Shown one piece after another: positions 5,050 through 5,277 of a stretch of DNA of 5,277 bases (positions are counted from its first letter, which is position 1; each line of letters opens with the position of its first letter). The notes under the pieces are model-generated. The model searched no databases. It saw nothing but the letters and a program-made list of their open reading frames with translations, and was not told the DNA's origin. Source of the DNA: Mucilaginibacter sp. UBA4741 (GTDB taxonomy: Bacteria > Bacteroidota > Bacteroidia > Sphingobacteriales > Sphingobacteriaceae); the NCBI GenBank assembly GCA_002403905.1, contig DHIR01000291.1:1-5277 (forward strand), read 5' to 3'. A program made the position numbers and the translations under genes.

Positions 5050-5268
5050 ATGAGAAACGCTATTGAAATGGAAACGGCAGCGCAAGCGTCTGGAAACAAG
5101 GCTGTTTACTATAGAAGCCTTACCTGGCAGGAACGTTTGCGCATAGCCAATTATTTAAATAGTATTGAATATAATTATCCGGAGAATGATCCGCCAAGAA
5201 TGGATAAAACCATTTTTAGTATGCGGTCGCAAGACCTAAATGACCTTGAAAATTTAGAGCCTGTTTAA
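5050..5268 (+). CDS. Small conserved-looking hypothetical protein
   Basis: A 72-residue soluble protein with no signal peptide or membrane segment. I cannot name its family. The central part, YYRSLTWQERLRIANYLNSIEYNYPENDPPRMDKTIFSM (split here as YYRSLTWQERLRIANYL and NYPENDPPRMDKTIFSM), looks like a structured helical segment followed by a Pro-rich turn, and it recalls small uncharacterised proteins common in Sphingobacteriaceae; this is recollection only. ATG 5050 is preferred over TTG 5044, which lies inside a TAnnTTTG box. ATG 5068 is possible if that box is a real promoter. The stop codon is at 5266-5268. It is divergent from the M28 peptidase, so no operon partner is visible within the window. 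Confidence 0.65.
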   Translation: MRNAIEMETAAQASGNKAVYYRSLTWQERLRIANYLNSIEYNYPENDPPRMDKTIFSMRSQDLNDLENLEPV

Positions 5269-5277
5269 ATTTGTTAT

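Noticed and set aside
1..5277. tRNA, rRNA or riboswitch
   Set aside because: No cloverleaf, ribosomal RNA core or recognisable riboswitch motif was seen in the intergenic regions on either strand by eye.

Overview
The window looks like chromosomal DNA of a Bacteroidota member, most likely family Sphingobacteriaceae (Mucilaginibacter/Pedobacter type). The grounds are A+T-rich genes with weak Shine-Dalgarno signals, -7 elements of the TAnnTTTG type, a signal peptidase I with the long insertions typical of that phylum, a secreted M28 peptidase with a short signal peptide, and intergenic regions full of short palindromic or heptad-periodic repeats. This placement rests on recognition of protein and repeat style, not on a database search.

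Layout, left to right. 1-66 is a G/C-rich inverted repeat. 80-298 (+) is a small DUF2442-type protein. 301-368 is a large imperfect hairpin whose arms are built of 7-nt units. 380-1021 (+) is a cytoplasmic-looking Lys/Glu/Pro-rich protein with four copies of a 33-34-residue repeat (core VGFTPRFK). 1313-2416 (+) is type I signal peptidase (lepB). Between these two genes lies a diverged direct duplication with a 231-bp offset. It re-creates the tail of the repeat protein, a 60-bp spacer and the head of lepB, and it leaves a 56-codon chimeric ORF (1082-1252) whose N-terminal half is LepB-like and whose C-terminal half is repeat-protein-like. The two spacer copies share a promoter-like block (TGTAAC-N16-TATCYAAG).

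On the minus strand, 3064-2455 is a type VII (MntA/HepT, MNT/HEPN) toxin-antitoxin operon. The nucleotidyltransferase antitoxin is intact. The HEPN toxin gene, coupled by an ATGA overlap, carries a one-base frameshift near 2717-2723. 3065-3302 has no gene but holds a palindromic repeat. 4856-3303 (-) is a secreted M28-family zinc peptidase with a good Bacteroidota promoter just upstream. 4857-5049 is a divergent intergenic region containing a heptad-periodic repeat. 5050-5268 (+) is a small unrecognised protein.

Functionally this is an ordinary cell-envelope/secretion neighbourhood (LepB processes exported precursors; the peptidase is an exported protein) interrupted by a decaying toxin-antitoxin pair and by several repeat families. 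The most unusual structure is the fused remnant between the repeat protein and lepB. I see no convincing evidence for a wholly new defence or mobile system.
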